From Pseudaminobacter soli (ex Zhang et al. 2022) (GTDB lineage Bacteria; Pseudomonadota; Alphaproteobacteria; Rhizobiales; Rhizobiaceae): a stretch of 40,289 nt of DNA. Position 1 is the stretch's first letter, and every line of letters starts with the position of its first letter. The notes beneath the pieces are model-generated. The model saw only the letters and a list, made by a program, of their open reading frames with translations, searched no databases and had not been told where the DNA came from. The stretch lies in contig NZ_JABVCF010000017.1 of the NCBI RefSeq assembly GCF_014595955.1, positions 96,434 to 136,722 of the forward strand, read 5' to 3'. Below, one piece after another: positions 8,067-14,855 of the stretch. A program made the translations under genes and the position numbers.

Positions 8067-8663
8067 CTACGGTGCTATTACCCGGCGTGGGCGCGGCTTG
8101 GCGATGTCCGCCTGCGCCGTAAAATAGGCGGCAAGGTCGTCACCCACACCGGCAGCTTGCAGCAAACCCAGCGCCTCGTTCCGGTTGCCCCAGGGGCTTT
8201 TCGTGTGTGGCTGCCACTTCGATGCCAGCAGTTCGCGCATCCTCCGGCGATCGAAGTGATGCTCGCGGGCGCCGGCTACGATAAGTGCCAAATACCAATC
8301 ATATGGAACGCGCGTGAGGTCGGGCTCCTGAGCCAGGTAGACGGCTGCATGCACGATCTCCTTGGTATCGTGGCGGCGCACGGGAAACGCATCCTCTCTA
8401 TAATAGCCAGCTCCAACGCCCTCCGCGTCATCGAGCTGCCCGCGTTCGGCCATATCGATCTCAAAAAGAACACCCGCTTGCCTGACGCGTTTGTGTGCCT
8501 TTGCCAGATGCCCTTTGCCCGATCCGTCGTTGCTGGGTTTTGCGAAGGTCAGGCGGTAACCTTCCGCGGAGGCAACGCACACGGGCGTCGTGCTTTCGCA
8601 CCGCGCTTTCAGACGCGCGGTAAGCATGTTTGAGCCATATCCGAAGTAGAGGAAGCTGGTCAT
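8067..8663 (-). CDS. Gamma-glutamylcyclotransferase-like (GGCT/AIG2 fold) protein
   Basis: A 198-residue protein starting at ATG 8663. The N-terminal FLYFGYGSNML (4-14) is the hallmark YGSN substrate loop of the GGCT fold, and DDAEGVGAGYYRE (78-90) supplies the catalytic-type glutamate (Glu 81) followed by the conserved Tyr. GVLFEID and the paired hydrophobic strand VHAAVYLA fit the barrel. These enzymes turn gamma-glutamyl peptides or amines into 5-oxoproline; the natural substrate here is unknown. It lies between Gabija and CBASS genes, divergent from the unknown gene at 8750 with an 86-base gap that must hold both promoters. Whether it has a role in defence or is ordinary metabolic cargo cannot be decided. 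No signal peptide; predicted cytoplasmic. Confidence 0.75.
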   Translation of the reverse strand: MTSFLYFGYGSNMLTARLKARCESTTPVCVASAEGYRLTFAKPSNDGSGKGHLAKAHKRVRQAGVLFEIDMAERGQLDDAEGVGAGYYREDAFPVRRHDTKEIVHAAVYLAQEPDLTRVPYDWYLALIVAGAREHHFDRRRMRELLASKWQPHTKSPWGNRNEALGLLQAAGVGDDLAAYFTAQADIAKPRPRRVIAP

Positions 8664-8749
8664 GGCCGATCAATATCACAGCCGCGATCTCCAAAGGAAT
8701 GTTATTGCGCTGATCAGTATCATGCGGATTGGATGTGGTTATATTTCGT

Positions 8750-9937
8750 ATGAGCGAATCTTCAGATGCCGATGACAATAAGCCAGCGCCGGGCGTGCTC
8801 GCCGGGAACGTCGGCGAGCCGATCAAACTCACAGACCTGACGCTCGCCGGGGTAAGTGCCGAAGCGGCGCGCGGCGGCGACACGATCAAAATCTGGACGA
8901 GGCTTTCGCTGACATCGGACGACCGGCATTTCTACCGTATTGTCGAAAACTTTGCCGCTCATGTTGAGCATATGGCGCGAAAGGCTGGGCACCATGTCAG
9001 CCTGAGCAGGTACGGCCTTATTCTGCTGGTGATCCGTCCGGACAACACAGGCAAGCTGTGGCTCGATGCAGCGGCGGTCTCGATGAACATCCTGGCCAAG
9101 CGCGCGATGAAGGCGGGCACGGTCATATTCGAGAACGACATTGCCGATGTTACGGCAATGTCGTTCCCGCTCGTGGAGATCGGCAAGCAAGATCGCGTGC
9201 TGTGCATCTTTCGGGAAGGCTGGCGCTTTGCGCTCTTCTTCGATTTCAATCCCGACGGCGATCTCTCCATCGAGGACATGGAAAGAGATCTCGGAACGCT
9301 GCACCGCCGGCTTAAATACCGCGATCTCTACGACGCTATCGCCGACCAGAATGTTTTCCGGCGGCTTATCGAAGCTGGGTGGTTTCCTTTCGTCGAAATT
9401 CTCGGCCGGGAATTCCGCGAGCTTACGAACAACTGCGAGGCGGGTTTCGAACTGGGCGAAGTGGAGGCGAAACTGCTCGCGGCGTTCGATACCAAACGGG
9501 TCGAGGCAATGTTCGCGCGCTGGATGGCCAAGCCGCATTTTGCCGGAAAAGAGCGGTTGCTCCGCTCTGCGCTCAACAATTTCACAGCCGGCGATTCCAT
9601 CGCTGTGCTGAAGATTGTTCTGACCGAGATCGAAGGCATTCTGAGCGCAGCCTACCATAAAGCCCATGGTAAAGGCGCAAGGCTCAAAAGGCTTCTCGAA
9701 TTCGCGACCATGTCGGCGGAGAAGAAGGCCGGCCAGCCCGACACTTTGTTGTTTCCGGCAGCATTCGCGCACTATCTGAAGTCCCACACATTTGCAGAAT
9801 TCGATCCGGTGGCGCGAACGGGGAAGGCAAGTTCGCGTCATGCTGTTGGCCATGGCGCGGCGGACGATGACAGCTATACCCAAGTGCGGGCGCTGCAGGC
9901 GCTGCTGACGCTCGACCAGCTGGCCTTTTATACATAA
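8750..9937 (+). CDS. Uncharacterised ~395-residue protein with HEPN-like C-terminal motif
   Basis: Not assignable to a named family. ATG 8750 is chosen; a TTG at 8729 would add seven residues. The first ~190 residues look like an alpha/beta domain (GLILLVIRPDNTGKLWLDAA; RFALFFDFNPDGDLSIEDM). The second half is helical, containing FRRLIEAGWFPFVEILGREF and a helix near 295 (LKIVLTEIEGILSAAYHKAH). Near the end, SRHAVGHG followed by RALQALLTLDQLAFY matches the R-x4-H pattern followed by a long helix seen in HEPN-type RNases and abortive-infection proteins (Arg and His separated by four residues). That family link is an inference from one motif. The gene sits alone between the Gabija-like and CBASS modules, so a defence role is plausible. 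There is no signal peptide or membrane segment. Confidence 0.7.
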   Translation: MSESSDADDNKPAPGVLAGNVGEPIKLTDLTLAGVSAEAARGGDTIKIWTRLSLTSDDRHFYRIVENFAAHVEHMARKAGHHVSLSRYGLILLVIRPDNTGKLWLDAAAVSMNILAKRAMKAGTVIFENDIADVTAMSFPLVEIGKQDRVLCIFREGWRFALFFDFNPDGDLSIEDMERDLGTLHRRLKYRDLYDAIADQNVFRRLIEAGWFPFVEILGREFRELTNNCEAGFELGEVEAKLLAAFDTKRVEAMFARWMAKPHFAGKERLLRSALNNFTAGDSIAVLKIVLTEIEGILSAAYHKAHGKGARLKRLLEFATMSAEKKAGQPDTLLFPAAFAHYLKSHTFAEFDPVARTGKASSRHAVGHGAADDDSYTQVRALQALLTLDQLAFYT

Positions 9938-9948
9938 CGGTATTGGGC

Positions 9949-9962
9949 CTCCACCGGTGGAG
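9949..9962. terminator. Perfect 14-base palindrome between convergent genes
   Basis: CTCCACCGGTGGAG is fully self-complementary and begins 12 bases after the stop of the 8750-9937 gene, in the gap before the end of the oppositely oriented CBASS operon. It could serve as a bidirectional terminator stem, but it lacks a U-tract and has no natural loop. Confidence 0.35.
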
Positions 9963-10007
9963 CCACGCCAAAATTGATTAAGCCCCGCGCCCGTTGAAGA
10001 GGCGGCG

Positions 10008-10020
10008 CTGACAGCGTCAG
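10008..10020. terminator. Small hairpin in the convergent intergenic gap
   Basis: CTGAC-AGC-GTCAG forms a 5-bp stem with a 3-base loop, 55 bases beyond the stop of the CBASS effector gene (minus strand). It is probably part of a terminator region, but no U-tract follows in either direction. Confidence 0.3.
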
Positions 10021-10074
10021 GAAGTCGGTAGCTTTCTCGCGTGGGCGGCCGTGGAGGTGGTTTAGTTAACCGCG

Positions 10075-11571
10075 TTAGCCGACCGTCAGTCCTTCACTGT
10101 AGGTTCCTGTACGCCGCCCATCAAAATCCCATTCGTAGACGGTGCTGGGCCCGATGGCCTTATGCAGTTGCCCGAGGAAAAAGGTAAAACCGTTGGGCGC
10201 TGAGATGAACAGATGCGTTCTCGGGCAGCGGCCAACCTGGCGCAGTTGATCCACAAGCGCTTCCGCAAGGTGCGCCGCGTGCGCTCCGCATTTCACCGAT
10301 GACTGCAACGCTGGGCTCGCGAGTTTTGCCGTAACGAGCGTGCCGACAGAGGGTAGATTGCCTGCCAGGAAGCTCCTGACATCGCCGCTGATGTTGTGCG
10401 TAAGACCGATGGCAATCGCGCGCTCGGCGCTATCACCAAGCTTTTCCGTTTGGCACTCGATCGTGGGCCAATCAGGATCTGCCGCAAAATCGTCGCGCGA
10501 CCAAAACCGGCGCGAGCCGGTTCGCTGCTCGATCGCGATAGACTTGCCCGATTTGACGTCGAGGATTGAGCCGACAGCAAACGCGAGCGAAACGTGCGCA
10601 TCCAACACCAGGCGAAGGCTTTCATGCTCGCGTGCGTGCGAGAGAACGAATTCTTTGAGTTCTGGATAGAGAGACTGGTTCCAGGATTTTTCATCGCGCA
10701 GATACCGGTCATCGAAATGCGGCACGAGGTTAAGGCTCTCGTCGGTGCGCGCTTCAAGACTGTCGATGGGGTGCAAGAACGACTTCACGCCGATGGTCCA
10801 GCTCGGCGGCTCTCTGCGATCGTCCAACAGGTTCTCGGAGCGGACCATGTCCTTGAAGGACTCGCGGTCGAACTCCTTGCGGCCTTGCGCATGAAGCTTC
10901 TTGATCGTGTCGTCGTAAAGAAAACCGGCCTCGCTCGCCGGGATCGGCTTCATACCGAGACGGGCGAACCTGTCATTGAGGTGTTCGCGGATATCGGCGC
11001 CGGAGCGGATGCGAAGATTGACGCTCATCGTCCGAACGAGCAGGCGCAGCTGATCTTCGTCGATACCGAGATGCTCCGCCCAATGGGCGCGGAACCGGCC
11101 GGTCTCGCTTCGCGGTCCGCCTTTGAACAGCGTGCCGACATCGAGGCTGTTGTGCTGAAGCTGAATGAGCTTTCGCAGCGGGTCCGTCGCGCTCCAGTTG
11201 GTGACGAACTGGAAGCGCGCGCCCTCGCCAGCGGGCGCGAAGGCGAGCTGCGCGTCCCTCGCGCGCTGCAAGATCGACACGCTCGTCCCCTTGGTGAATT
11301 CGGGGTTGGCAAAATCCTCGTAGCCGAAATCACCGGGCCTGACATGCCATTTGCATTGCAGGTGATCCCGGAGGACCGGCCTGCCGGTATGGTCTTGCGG
11401 TGCGCCTTTGGGGTCATAGTCGATGACGACGTCATCGAATGCCTTGGGGCCGGTCTCGAAGAACACGCGCCGCACCGGCGCTTTCTCGTCGAGCAGCAGC
11501 GAGGCGTGAAGCCAGAACAGCCGCGCCTGGAAGTCATCGCCTTGCTGGCGCGCTACGATTGAATCCGCCAT
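10075..11571 (-). CDS. cap4: CBASS effector: PD-(D/E)xK-type nuclease fused to SAVED domain (Cap4-like)
   Basis: A 498-residue protein; ATG 11571 is used because it follows the CD-NTase stop by 7 bases. The N-terminal ~230 residues carry a restriction-nuclease-like core: GDDFQARLFWLHA (11-23), VFFET (Glu 39), FDDVVIDYD (Asp 46/47) and LQCKWHV (Gln-x-Lys, 72-74). This is the E...D...QxK pattern of DUF4297/Mrr-like enzymes. The C-terminus has SAVED features: LFISAPNGFTFFLGQLHKA and VYEWDFDGRRTGTYSEGLTV, the segment that in SAVED domains follows a Rossmann-like fold binding cyclic oligonucleotides. In CBASS, ligand binding by SAVED activates the nuclease to destroy DNA and abort infection. It is the last gene of the operon. 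The effector class is inferred from motif order; the ligand is unknown. Confidence 0.8.
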   Translation of the reverse strand: MADSIVARQQGDDFQARLFWLHASLLLDEKAPVRRVFFETGPKAFDDVVIDYDPKGAPQDHTGRPVLRDHLQCKWHVRPGDFGYEDFANPEFTKGTSVSILQRARDAQLAFAPAGEGARFQFVTNWSATDPLRKLIQLQHNSLDVGTLFKGGPRSETGRFRAHWAEHLGIDEDQLRLLVRTMSVNLRIRSGADIREHLNDRFARLGMKPIPASEAGFLYDDTIKKLHAQGRKEFDRESFKDMVRSENLLDDRREPPSWTIGVKSFLHPIDSLEARTDESLNLVPHFDDRYLRDEKSWNQSLYPELKEFVLSHAREHESLRLVLDAHVSLAFAVGSILDVKSGKSIAIEQRTGSRRFWSRDDFAADPDWPTIECQTEKLGDSAERAIAIGLTHNISGDVRSFLAGNLPSVGTLVTAKLASPALQSSVKCGAHAAHLAEALVDQLRQVGRCPRTHLFISAPNGFTFFLGQLHKAIGPSTVYEWDFDGRRTGTYSEGLTVG

Positions 11572-11578
11572 GACGCGT

Positions 11579-12460
11579 CTAGCTCGTCGGAAAATACTTG
11601 CCCATGATCTCACGCCAGAGCGCAATGGCGTCGCCCTGCCGGCCCTGCTGCTCGTAGCGGACGGCGGTGGCGGCTTTCATCTCTGCCTGACGCAACTGCT
11701 CTTTCGCAGCGATGATCAGCTGCGGTGTCATCTGGTCCGAAACCGGAGGGCCGTAGCCGGCGGGGTCGGGCCACGACCTTCCGATCCCATCGAGAGCCGC
11801 GGCGAAGAAGCGCCGGACCTCGCTCGGGTAGGTGGTGAAGGGAGCGTCGACGAGGTCTTGCATCATGACCTCGATCAAGAAGGAGGGCTTGATCGGCTTG
11901 CCTGCCGACCTGTTCCAGCGCTTCACCATCTTGACGAGCGGCACCCACTTGCCGCCAAGTTCCTTGTTCTTCTTCGTGGCCTGCTCGGCATGGATTTCGG
12001 GGTCTGTCTTGATCCACTTGCCCAGCACGCGATCAGGGATCTCGTAGCAGTCGCCGATGTCGAAGGCCGGCACGGCGTCGATCGAGAGCACCTTGCCTTC
12101 TTCGTCTTTCGTGTTTTTTTCGAACTCGACGGTGGCGCAGCGGCGGCCGGGCTCGACGGCGTCTTCCCCGTACTCCTTCTTTAGCGTCTTCACGAACGCA
12201 TCGATCAGCTCGGAGGGAGCCTTGTTCCGGTATTTGTCGCGCTCCTTCTGGCCGAGGATGAAGAACACATCGACATCCTTCAGCGGCTTTGTCTTGGTGG
12301 ACCTGCCGTAGGACCCGGTGAGGATGTCGCGATCGACCGCAAAATCGGCACGGATGAGTTCGCGCACCTCCGTGTGCCGTTTGATCGTGTCCTTGCGCTC
12401 GGTCTCGCTCAATTCGAGACGCTGGCGGTATTTTTCAAAAGCCTCTTGGGTCGTGATCAT
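11579..12460 (-). CDS. cdnC: CBASS CD-NTase (cGAS/DncV-like nucleotidyltransferase), clade C/D type
   Basis: A 293-residue nucleotidyltransferase. ILTGSYGRSTKTKPLKDVDV carries the GS motif (49-50) and the Asp-x-Asp metal ligands (62 and 64); the third acidic residue is probably Asp 128 in LSIDAVPAFD. A conserved helical half follows (WVPLVKMVKRWNRSAGKPIK, SFLIEVMM), typical of the OAS-like core. CD-NTases make cyclic di- or trinucleotides upon infection; those with HORMA/TRIP13 partners are type III CBASS enzymes of clades C and D. The start ATG 12460 overlaps the preceding HORMA gene's stop (ATGA). The cdnC symbol is provisional because clade C and D cannot be separated by eye, and the product nucleotide cannot be predicted. 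Confidence 0.85.
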   Translation of the reverse strand: MITTQEAFEKYRQRLELSETERKDTIKRHTEVRELIRADFAVDRDILTGSYGRSTKTKPLKDVDVFFILGQKERDKYRNKAPSELIDAFVKTLKKEYGEDAVEPGRRCATVEFEKNTKDEEGKVLSIDAVPAFDIGDCYEIPDRVLGKWIKTDPEIHAEQATKKNKELGGKWVPLVKMVKRWNRSAGKPIKPSFLIEVMMQDLVDAPFTTYPSEVRRFFAAALDGIGRSWPDPAGYGPPVSDQMTPQLIIAAKEQLRQAEMKAATAVRYEQQGRQGDAIALWREIMGKYFPTS

Positions 12461-12954
12461 CTGTAGTAGGTCGCCGATGCCATGATGTCAGGGGTTGCGA
12501 TCACCGTTCCGGCTTCGCGCGGCGACAAGCCGTTGAGGCCGAGAAACGACACGTAGGAAAGTCCGACGTTGGGAGCGCCGGGCGCTTCGACCAGCAAGAG
12601 GCGGTAGATGCAGTTTGCCGGCGGCTTCGGCGCTTTCGCGAACGAGCTTTTGAAGAATTCGGTATCGACCCACATCTCGTCGATGCCGTTTGCATCGTAG
12701 CGGATCGGAAAGTCCCACCGGCCCGATGCGTTTGCCGCGCCCGGCACATAGAACTCGATGACGATTTTCTGGAGATGGCCGCTCTCCATAAGCTTGCGGG
12801 CGGCCTCATGCACCCAGCTCGACCAGGCGTCGACGAGCGCTTTCGGATCGAGCCCGGCATCGATGACGAGGCTCTTCATGAGATTGCGCATCTTATCGGC
12901 GACATAGATCGCGGTGTTGGTGCGCGTGTAGGCTGTGGCGTGCGTGCTGGTCAT
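12457..12954 (-). CDS. cap7: Bacterial HORMA-domain protein (Cap7-like)
   Basis: A 165-residue protein between the CD-NTase and a second small protein of the CBASS operon. TRTNTAIYVADKMRNLMKSL and the pattern HLQKIVIEFYVPGAANASGR ... RWDFPIRYDA fit the bacterial HORMA-1 fold, where N-terminal helices precede a beta-sheet core and a C-terminal safety-belt region. The last ~45 residues (YVSFLGLNGLSPREAGTVIA) could be the mobile seat-belt. In type III CBASS, HORMA proteins bind a peptide signal and then activate the CD-NTase; TRIP13 resets them. Placement next to a TRIP13-like gene is the main support. Stop and start overlap the CD-NTase gene by four bases. The assignment of Cap7 versus Cap8 to the two small proteins is provisional. 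Confidence 0.75.
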   Translation of the reverse strand: MTSTHATAYTRTNTAIYVADKMRNLMKSLVIDAGLDPKALVDAWSSWVHEAARKLMESGHLQKIVIEFYVPGAANASGRWDFPIRYDANGIDEMWVDTEFFKSSFAKAPKPPANCIYRLLLVEAPGAPNVGLSYVSFLGLNGLSPREAGTVIATPDIMASATYYR

Positions 12955-12955
12955 C

Positions 12956-13408
12956 TCAGTTCAGCGCTCCCCAATCGATCTTCACCGCCTGCGCGCCGGA
13001 CGCGCTCTCTTCGTCATCGCTGGCGGCATTGACGTCTTGGACCTTGATGCGCGGCGCGCGGTCCTTCAGCGCCTTGTTCATCCAGTCCACGTCCTCGGGG
13101 TCCGAGGGCGCGCTCATCGACCAGTCGCCGGCGGTCGGATTCCAACTCAGCTTGTCGACCGACAAGTCGGCTTCCATCGCGTCTTCGCCATAGAGCAGAT
13201 AGATGACGAGGCGGCTGCCGACGCCTTTCACGACGATCGGCTTTTTGGCCGGTTGTTCATCCGCGATCAGCGATTCCATGATGCTGGCGGCGCTCTCCAG
13301 AGTCTTCTTGTCGATTGTGCCTGCGCCCGTGATGAGATCGACGATCGCAGTCCATGTCTGGGTGGCCGAGCGTTTGGGGATCGAGGCAATTTCGCGGCGG
13401 ACTTTCAT
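12956..13408 (-). CDS. cap8: Second HORMA-type CBASS accessory protein (Cap8-like)
   Basis: A 150-residue protein between the TRIP13-like ATPase and the first HORMA gene. The start ATG 13408 overlaps the ATPase stop by four bases, and its stop is one base before the next gene. Visible features are a helical N-terminus (SATQTWTAIVDLITGAG), a strand-rich centre (KPIVVKGVGSRLVIYLLYGE) and an acidic C-terminal tail (AASDDEESASGAQAVKIDW). Some type III CBASS operons encode two divergent HORMA proteins; position is the main basis for this call because I see no diagnostic motif by itself. The acidic tail ending in a hydrophobic patch could be a closure peptide for the partner HORMA, which is speculative. 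Confidence 0.6.
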   Translation of the reverse strand: MKVRREIASIPKRSATQTWTAIVDLITGAGTIDKKTLESAASIMESLIADEQPAKKPIVVKGVGSRLVIYLLYGEDAMEADLSVDKLSWNPTAGDWSMSAPSDPEDVDWMNKALKDRAPRIKVQDVNAASDDEESASGAQAVKIDWGALN

Positions 13409-14271
13409 GCGGCCTCCACAAGGTCGGGCTGCTCCGCCGCCTGGCTGAGGGTTTCCAGCACATTCTCGCGGGTAAGCTTGTTGAGGTCCTTGGCAGTCTC
13501 GATGGAGATCGCGCCGGCCGAAGTCAGGGCTTTGCGAAGGCGCCTGCCATCCATGCCTTCAGATGCGGCCACGAACGCTGCGATATGCGTTCTCAGATGT
13601 CCGACCTTCGGCCATTCGCGGCCGAGCAGTTCGAGCACCTCAAGGATGATCTGCTTCCTTGCCTCCGCGCCGGGAGGTCCGATCTCCTCGATCCAGTCTG
13701 CGCGGGAGAGCAGTGCGCGGTCGACGGCCTTGGGATAGTTGGTGGTCGCGATCAGCAGCGTGTTGCGGTGCTTCCTGGTCAACAGGTCGATGCCGGCGAG
13801 CGCGGCGTCGGTGGCGCGATGCGCATCGATCGGATTGGCTTCGAGGCTCATCTTCTGCCGGTCGGCCGCGAGGGTTTCGACCTCGTCGAGAAGGACGATG
13901 GCCGGCATCGACATGGCGAGCTCGGGGATCGTCTGGCTGAAAATCTTCGAGACTTCCTTCTGGCTCTTCCCGAGGGACGAGCTGCCAAGCGCGTGTGCGT
14001 CGAGCTGCACGTACTGCGCGCGTCCGACGACCTTCGCGATCCTGTCTGCGAGCCCGCGCGCAAGGGTCGTCTTTCCCGTGCCGGGCGGTCCGGACATGAG
14101 GATGAGCCCGTGCATCGGAATCTGCTCGAAGGAGAATTTCTGCCGCATCTGCAGCGAGAGTACCGCCTGTGCGACGAGCCTTTCTTTGACGGACGCATCA
14201 AGCTTGATGGCATCCCATGCAGCCTCGAAATCTTTGCTCGGCAGCTGCTTGTGTTCGACGATAACGTCCAT
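13405..14271 (-). CDS. cap6: TRIP13/Pch2-like AAA+ ATPase of CBASS (Cap6)
   Basis: A 288-residue AAA+ protein, first gene of the CBASS operon. Motifs: Walker A GPPGTGKTT (61-69), Walker B IVLLDEVE (Asp 129, Glu 130), sensor 1 LLIATTNYP (Asn 178) and arginine-finger region RALLSRAD (Arg 190). The 25-residue gap between Walker A and the pore-loop segment LGSSSLGKSQKEV fits the TRIP13/Pch2 clade. In type III CBASS the hexamer unfolds the N-terminus of an activated HORMA protein, pulling it off the CD-NTase and limiting signalling. AGAGGG eight bases before ATG 14271 is a good ribosome site. Co-occurrence with two HORMA-type genes makes the assignment firm. Confidence 0.85.
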   Translation of the reverse strand: MDVIVEHKQLPSKDFEAAWDAIKLDASVKERLVAQAVLSLQMRQKFSFEQIPMHGLILMSGPPGTGKTTLARGLADRIAKVVGRAQYVQLDAHALGSSSLGKSQKEVSKIFSQTIPELAMSMPAIVLLDEVETLAADRQKMSLEANPIDAHRATDAALAGIDLLTRKHRNTLLIATTNYPKAVDRALLSRADWIEEIGPPGAEARKQIILEVLELLGREWPKVGHLRTHIAAFVAASEGMDGRRLRKALTSAGAISIETAKDLNKLTRENVLETLSQAAEQPDLVEAA

Positions 14272-14344
14272 GCTTAAGCCCTCTTACGAAACCCGCGCGA
14301 AGGCGGTTCCGCTTGCAAAACAACAACCGGTCTGACTACGGGCG

Positions 14345-14353
14345 CCCCCCCCC
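14345..14353. repeat. C9 homopolymer in the CBASS operon leader
   Basis: Nine consecutive C residues (G9 on the transcribed strand) about 75 bases upstream of the cap6 start and downstream of the putative minus-strand promoter. Other C-runs in the window reach only seven and lie inside genes. It could alter in length by slippage, but no direct functional sign is visible. Confidence 0.5.
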
Positions 14354-14451
14354 AGCGTCAGCGGCTATATAGGTATGTTTTGGCGCCTTCCAACGCAACA
14401 TATAGTGGCGCCCGAAAAATACCGGCATCGAAAATACCAGAACTCCGAACA

Positions 14452-14480
14452 CGGTAAGGGGACTCGGTTCTCGTTGTCAA
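14452..14480 (-). promoter_or_regulatory. Putative divergent promoter for the CBASS operon
   Basis: On the minus strand TTGACA (14480-14475) is followed after 17 bases by TTACCG (14457-14452). The -35 hexamer is perfect and overlaps the capH -35 on the other strand; the -10 is poor and overlaps the first operator-like element. A second option nearer to cap6 is TTGGAA-N16-TATATA (about 14394-14367). The leader would be about 175 bases with the first choice. Confidence 0.4.
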
Positions 14481-14502
14481 GAACGAAAAATATCGCTACT
14501 CT
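14474..14502 (+). promoter_or_regulatory. Putative sigma70 promoter for capH-capP
   Basis: TTGTCA (14474-14479), 17-base spacer, TACTCT (14497-14502). The -10 box is inside the second operator-like element, so a bound repressor would block it. Transcription would start close to 14508, leaving a leader of about 25 bases with the AAGGAG ribosome site of capH. Confidence 0.5.
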
Positions 14503-14531
14503 GAACACTGTGAATGAAGGAGCCTGCAATC

Positions 14532-14855
14532 GTGACAACACCCCTCGGGACGAAAATCCGCGACCTACGAAAAGAGAAGGGGTTTACGCTCGACAAGCTC
14601 GCCGAACTCACCGATTCCAGCAAAAGCTACATCTGGGAGTTGGAGAACAAGAACCCGCCCAGGCCCTCGGCCGACAAGGTGGCCCGGATCGCGACCGCGC
14701 TCGGCGTGACGAGCGACTACCTCGTCGACGTCAATGCGAGCGTCACGGTCGAAGACGCTGCCGACCAGGCGTTCTACCGAAAATATCGCGACATGGACAC
14801 CTCGACCAAAAGCAAGATTCGCAAGATGGTCGATCTGCTCGGCGAGGATGAATGA
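14532..14855 (+). CDS. capH: CapH-like XRE-family repressor of CBASS
   Basis: A 107-residue protein with an N-terminal helix-turn-helix (LGTKIRDLRKEKGFTLDKLA ... SSKSYIWELENK ... ARIATALGVTSDYLV, about 5-63) and a short helical C-terminus. The start GTG 14532 is preferred because AAGGAG (14517-14522) lies nine bases upstream; an ATG at 14514 is in frame but sits before that ribosome site. It is followed by an overlapping ImmA/IrrE-like protease gene. The pair matches CapH-CapP, which regulates CBASS: CapH represses the operon and CapP cleaves CapH upon DNA damage signals. It is transcribed away from the CBASS operon across a control region with duplicated elements. The motif-level match is strong; the regulatory role is inferred from known systems. 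Confidence 0.8.
   Translation: MTTPLGTKIRDLRKEKGFTLDKLAELTDSSKSYIWELENKNPPRPSADKVARIATALGVTSDYLVDVNASVTVEDAADQAFYRKYRDMDTSTKSKIRKMVDLLGEDE

Larger units (their letters stand above)
14430..14511. promoter_or_regulatory. Duplicated operator-like element between capH and the CBASS operon
   Basis: Two related ~26-base elements lie in direct orientation: 14430-14455 and 14485-14511. Both start with GAAAA(A)TA and end with the core ACTC(C/T)GAACAC(G/T)GT (14442-14455 and 14498-14511). Twelve of the 14 core bases match. They straddle the divergent promoters and are the best candidates for CapH binding sites. A weak palindromic character (CCG...CGG) is visible in copy 1 only, so the true operator symmetry is unclear. 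Confidence 0.55.

Noticed and set aside
8762-9883. Minus-strand frame of 373 codons opposite the unknown gene at 8750
   Set aside because: It contains no known motif and lacks a ribosome site; the plus-strand frame has a HEPN-like end and protein-like composition. This is the one antisense case where neither strand has a strong family match, so some doubt remains.
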